DNA of 64,000 nt, taken from positions 124,001 through 188,000 of the forward strand of contig DATIDV010000029.1 in the NCBI GenBank assembly GCA_035456105.1. The letters run 5' to 3'. The stretch comes from Viridibacterium sp035456105. GTDB lineage: Bacteria > Pseudomonadota > Gammaproteobacteria > Burkholderiales > Rhodocyclaceae. Under the pieces are notes generated by a model, which was not told where the DNA came from, searched no databases, and worked only from the letters and a program-made list of their open reading frames with translations. Both the position numbers and the translations under genes were made by a program. Numbering within the stretch: position 1 is the first letter of the stretch; every line of letters starts with the position of its first letter. Positions 62,296 to 64,000 of this stretch are shown one piece after another.

Positions 62296-63539
62296 TGGCC
62301 CTGCAACCGCGCAATACGAATCGACGCTGGCGGATGCGAGTCATAGAACAAGGAGTGCAGCGGATCTGGCGTCAGCGTCGAGGCGTTTTCCTTGTAGAGC
62401 TTGACCAACGCTGTCACCAGATCACGCGAATTGGCCTGCTTGCAGGCATACGCATCCGCCTCGAATTCATGCTTGCGTGACCACATGCTGGTCAGCGGCG
62501 TGAGCGGGAAGAGCAGGACTGGCAGCACCATCGAGAACAGGATCAGCGCCAGTGCATTGCTTTGTGCCTGCACACCAAGGCCCTGATAGAACCAGTCCTG
62601 CTGCGTCACAAAGCCGAGTACCCAAAGTAGCCCCAGCATTGCGAGGCCCATCACGCCGATGCGCTTCCATAGATGGTGATGCTTGAAGTGGCCGAGCTCA
62701 TGCGCAAGCACAGCCTCGACTTCCGTCGGCTGCAGGGATGACAGAAGCGTATCGAAGAAGACGATGCGCTTGCCTGCGCCGAAACCGGTGAAGTAGGCAT
62801 TGCCATGTGCAGAGCGCTTCGAGCCGTCCATCACGAACAGGCCCTTGGAACGAAAACCACAACGTGTCAGCAAAGCCTCAACGCGTGCTTTGACGCTCTC
62901 ATCGGCCAGCGGCGAAAACTTGTTGAACAGTGGCGCGATGAAAATTGGATAAACAATCATCGTCACTAAATTAAGGCCGAGCCAGAAGGCCCACACCCAG
63001 ATCCACCAGTTCGCACCCATCTGCTGCATGAGCCATAACACGGCCCACAACACCGGCGTGCCAATAACAATGCCAAGTGCGAGCTGCTTGAGCGTATCGG
63101 TGACAAACATCTTCGGCGTCATGCGGTTGAAGCCGAAGCGCGCTTCGAGCTTGAAGATGCCATACAGCGTTGCGGGAAGGTCATAAACAAACCCCACTGC
63201 AGCCAGCAGGCCGAACAGCGCCACGCCATGCCACAGCCCGGTGGGCTCGAACCACTGTGCTGCGACTTCATGCAGGTATTGCAGGCCGCCGCCGAGTGTC
63301 AGTATCAATAGCCAGACCGTGCCGAGTGCTAGCTCAACGCGGCCGAGTTTGCCCTTGGCCAGGGTGTAGGCCGCGGCCTTGCGGTGATCGGCCAACGAGA
63401 TGCTGCCCGCAAAAGCTGCAGGTACGCGGTCACGATTGCGCGCGACATGACGCGCCTGACGCAGGCTGAGCCAGACGCGCACGGAAACGCTGATTAATAA
63501 GGCGAGCAGAAAAACGGCGGTGAAACCGAAAGCAGTCAT
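62292..63539 (-). CDS. M48 family (STE24-type) membrane metallopeptidase
   Basis: This 415-aa integral membrane protease has several TM helices (at about 5-22, 70-95, 105-125, 155-195, 290-330) and the zinc motif HELGH in AVLAHELGHFKHHHLW, with EFEADAYACKQ as third ligand. It resembles CAAX-prenyl protease/STE24 enzymes; bacterial substrates are not defined. It is divergent from orn and coupled to rsgA. Confidence 0.9.
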   Translation of the reverse strand: MTAFGFTAVFLLALLISVSVRVWLSLRQARHVARNRDRVPAAFAGSISLADHRKAAAYTLAKGKLGRVELALGTVWLLILTLGGGLQYLHEVAAQWFEPTGLWHGVALFGLLAAVGFVYDLPATLYGIFKLEARFGFNRMTPKMFVTDTLKQLALGIVIGTPVLWAVLWLMQQMGANWWIWVWAFWLGLNLVTMIVYPIFIAPLFNKFSPLADESVKARVEALLTRCGFRSKGLFVMDGSKRSAHGNAYFTGFGAGKRIVFFDTLLSSLQPTEVEAVLAHELGHFKHHHLWKRIGVMGLAMLGLLWVLGFVTQQDWFYQGLGVQAQSNALALILFSMVLPVLLFPLTPLTSMWSRKHEFEADAYACKQANSRDLVTALVKLYKENASTLTPDPLHSLFYDSHPPASIRIARLQGQ

Positions 63540-63631
63540 GGAGTCTTTTCGCGTAGAAGAACTGGAGCAAAAACCGGGGGCTGTGCATGAGAGAATGCGT
63601 CACCCGAATCATCAGGAATGGCGCAAGGATT

Positions 63632-64000
63632 ATGGCACAGGACCAGAATGACCTCGTTTGGCTGGATATGGAGATGACCGGCCTCGAACCAGACACCGAT
63701 CGCATCATTGAAGTTGCGATGATCGTCACCGACTCGCAACTCAACACCGTTGCCGAGAGTCCCGTCATCGTCGTGCATCAGCCAGACAGCGTTCTCGATG
63801 CCATGGATGAATGGAACAAGGGCACACACGGCCGCTCTGGCCTCATCGATCGCGTCAAGGCTTCCTCCATGAACGAAGCGGAAGCGGAGCAATTGCTGCT
63901 CGAATGGATGAAACAGTACGTGCCAGCACGCACCACGCCGATGTGTGGCAATACGATTGGCCAGGACCGCCGTTTCATGGCGCGCTGGATGCCGCAGCTC
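63632..64000 (+). CDS. orn: Oligoribonuclease, N-terminal part (partial)
   Basis: The first 123 codons are present and run off the window. The DEDDh exonuclease motif LVWLDMEMTGLEPDTDRIIE is at the N-terminus. Orn degrades 2-5 nt RNAs and pGpG. The second motif region (GNTIGQDRRFMARWMPQL) is visible just before the edge. The ATG at 63632 is preceded by AAGGAT. It diverges from the M48 gene. Confidence 0.95.
   Translation, partial: MAQDQNDLVWLDMEMTGLEPDTDRIIEVAMIVTDSQLNTVAESPVIVVHQPDSVLDAMDEWNKGTHGRSGLIDRVKASSMNEAEAEQLLLEWMKQYVPARTTPMCGNTIGQDRRFMARWMPQL

Noticed and set aside
1..64000. CRISPR arrays, rRNA, tRNA or tmRNA genes
   Set aside because: No regularly spaced repeats, no cas genes, and no cloverleaf or rRNA sequence was recognised by eye; a tRNA or covariance-model scan was not possible.

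Overview
The window is about 64 kb of a GC-rich betaproteobacterial chromosome. The gene order rpsB-tsf-pyrH-frr-uppS-cdsA-dxr-rseP-bamA-skp-lpxD-fabZ-lpxA-lpxB-rnhB, the ratA-rnfH and guaB-guaA pairs, pcnB-folK, hda-purM, and the cp-ATP-grasp/alpha-E/proteasome-like cluster together suggest Betaproteobacteria, perhaps near Rhodocyclales. I cannot name a genus from sequence alone.

Region 1 (1-30.4 kb) is conserved housekeeping DNA. It covers translation factors, UMP kinase, isoprenoid and phospholipid precursors, outer-membrane assembly and lipid A genes in tightly overlapping order (1-14.5 kb). smpB, ratA, rnfH and guaBA with a near-consensus promoter follow. Then come thpR, tadA, ldcA, an acetyltransferase, ygfZ, the mltG-tmk-holB-pilZ-tatD run, pldA, panB and a deoxynucleoside kinase.

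Region 2 (30,670-50,548) is a roughly 19.9-kb genomic island. It splits a DUF486 membrane-protein gene exactly in frame: 53 codons lie on the right flank and 64 on the left, and rejoining them gives a normal 117-aa protein. The island carries three consecutive tyrosine-recombinase genes plus a small coiled-coil gene, driven from a divergent repressor/Ner-like switch. Its ends carry short repeats. The cargo looks like a defence collection: a membrane-anchored Mrr-like nuclease, a zinc-finger protein with a divergent XRE regulator, a Ser/Thr kinase opposite a DUF4238-like gene, an HTH/two-TM pair sharing a near-identical short peptide motif, an anion permease, and a translationally overlapping DUF262 - DUF3696-type ATPase - unknown-protein operon. 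Base composition drops strongly in parts of the island (36.4-37.9 kb and 46.8-50 kb).

Region 3 (50.5-64 kb) returns to core genes: folK, pcnB, a PAS sensor without an output domain, a deoxyinosine-type DNA glycosylase, a periplasmic ClpP-like protein, a HAD phosphatase, hda, purM, an operon of cp-ATP-grasp, alpha-E and Anbu-type peptidase with NtrC-like and sigma-54-like sites upstream, rsgA, an M48 protease and the start of orn.

The best candidates for undescribed biology are the HTH/two-TM pair with its shared tail/head motif (37,976-39,259) and the DUF262/ATPase/unknown operon (46,874-50,007), both carried on the recombinase-trio island.
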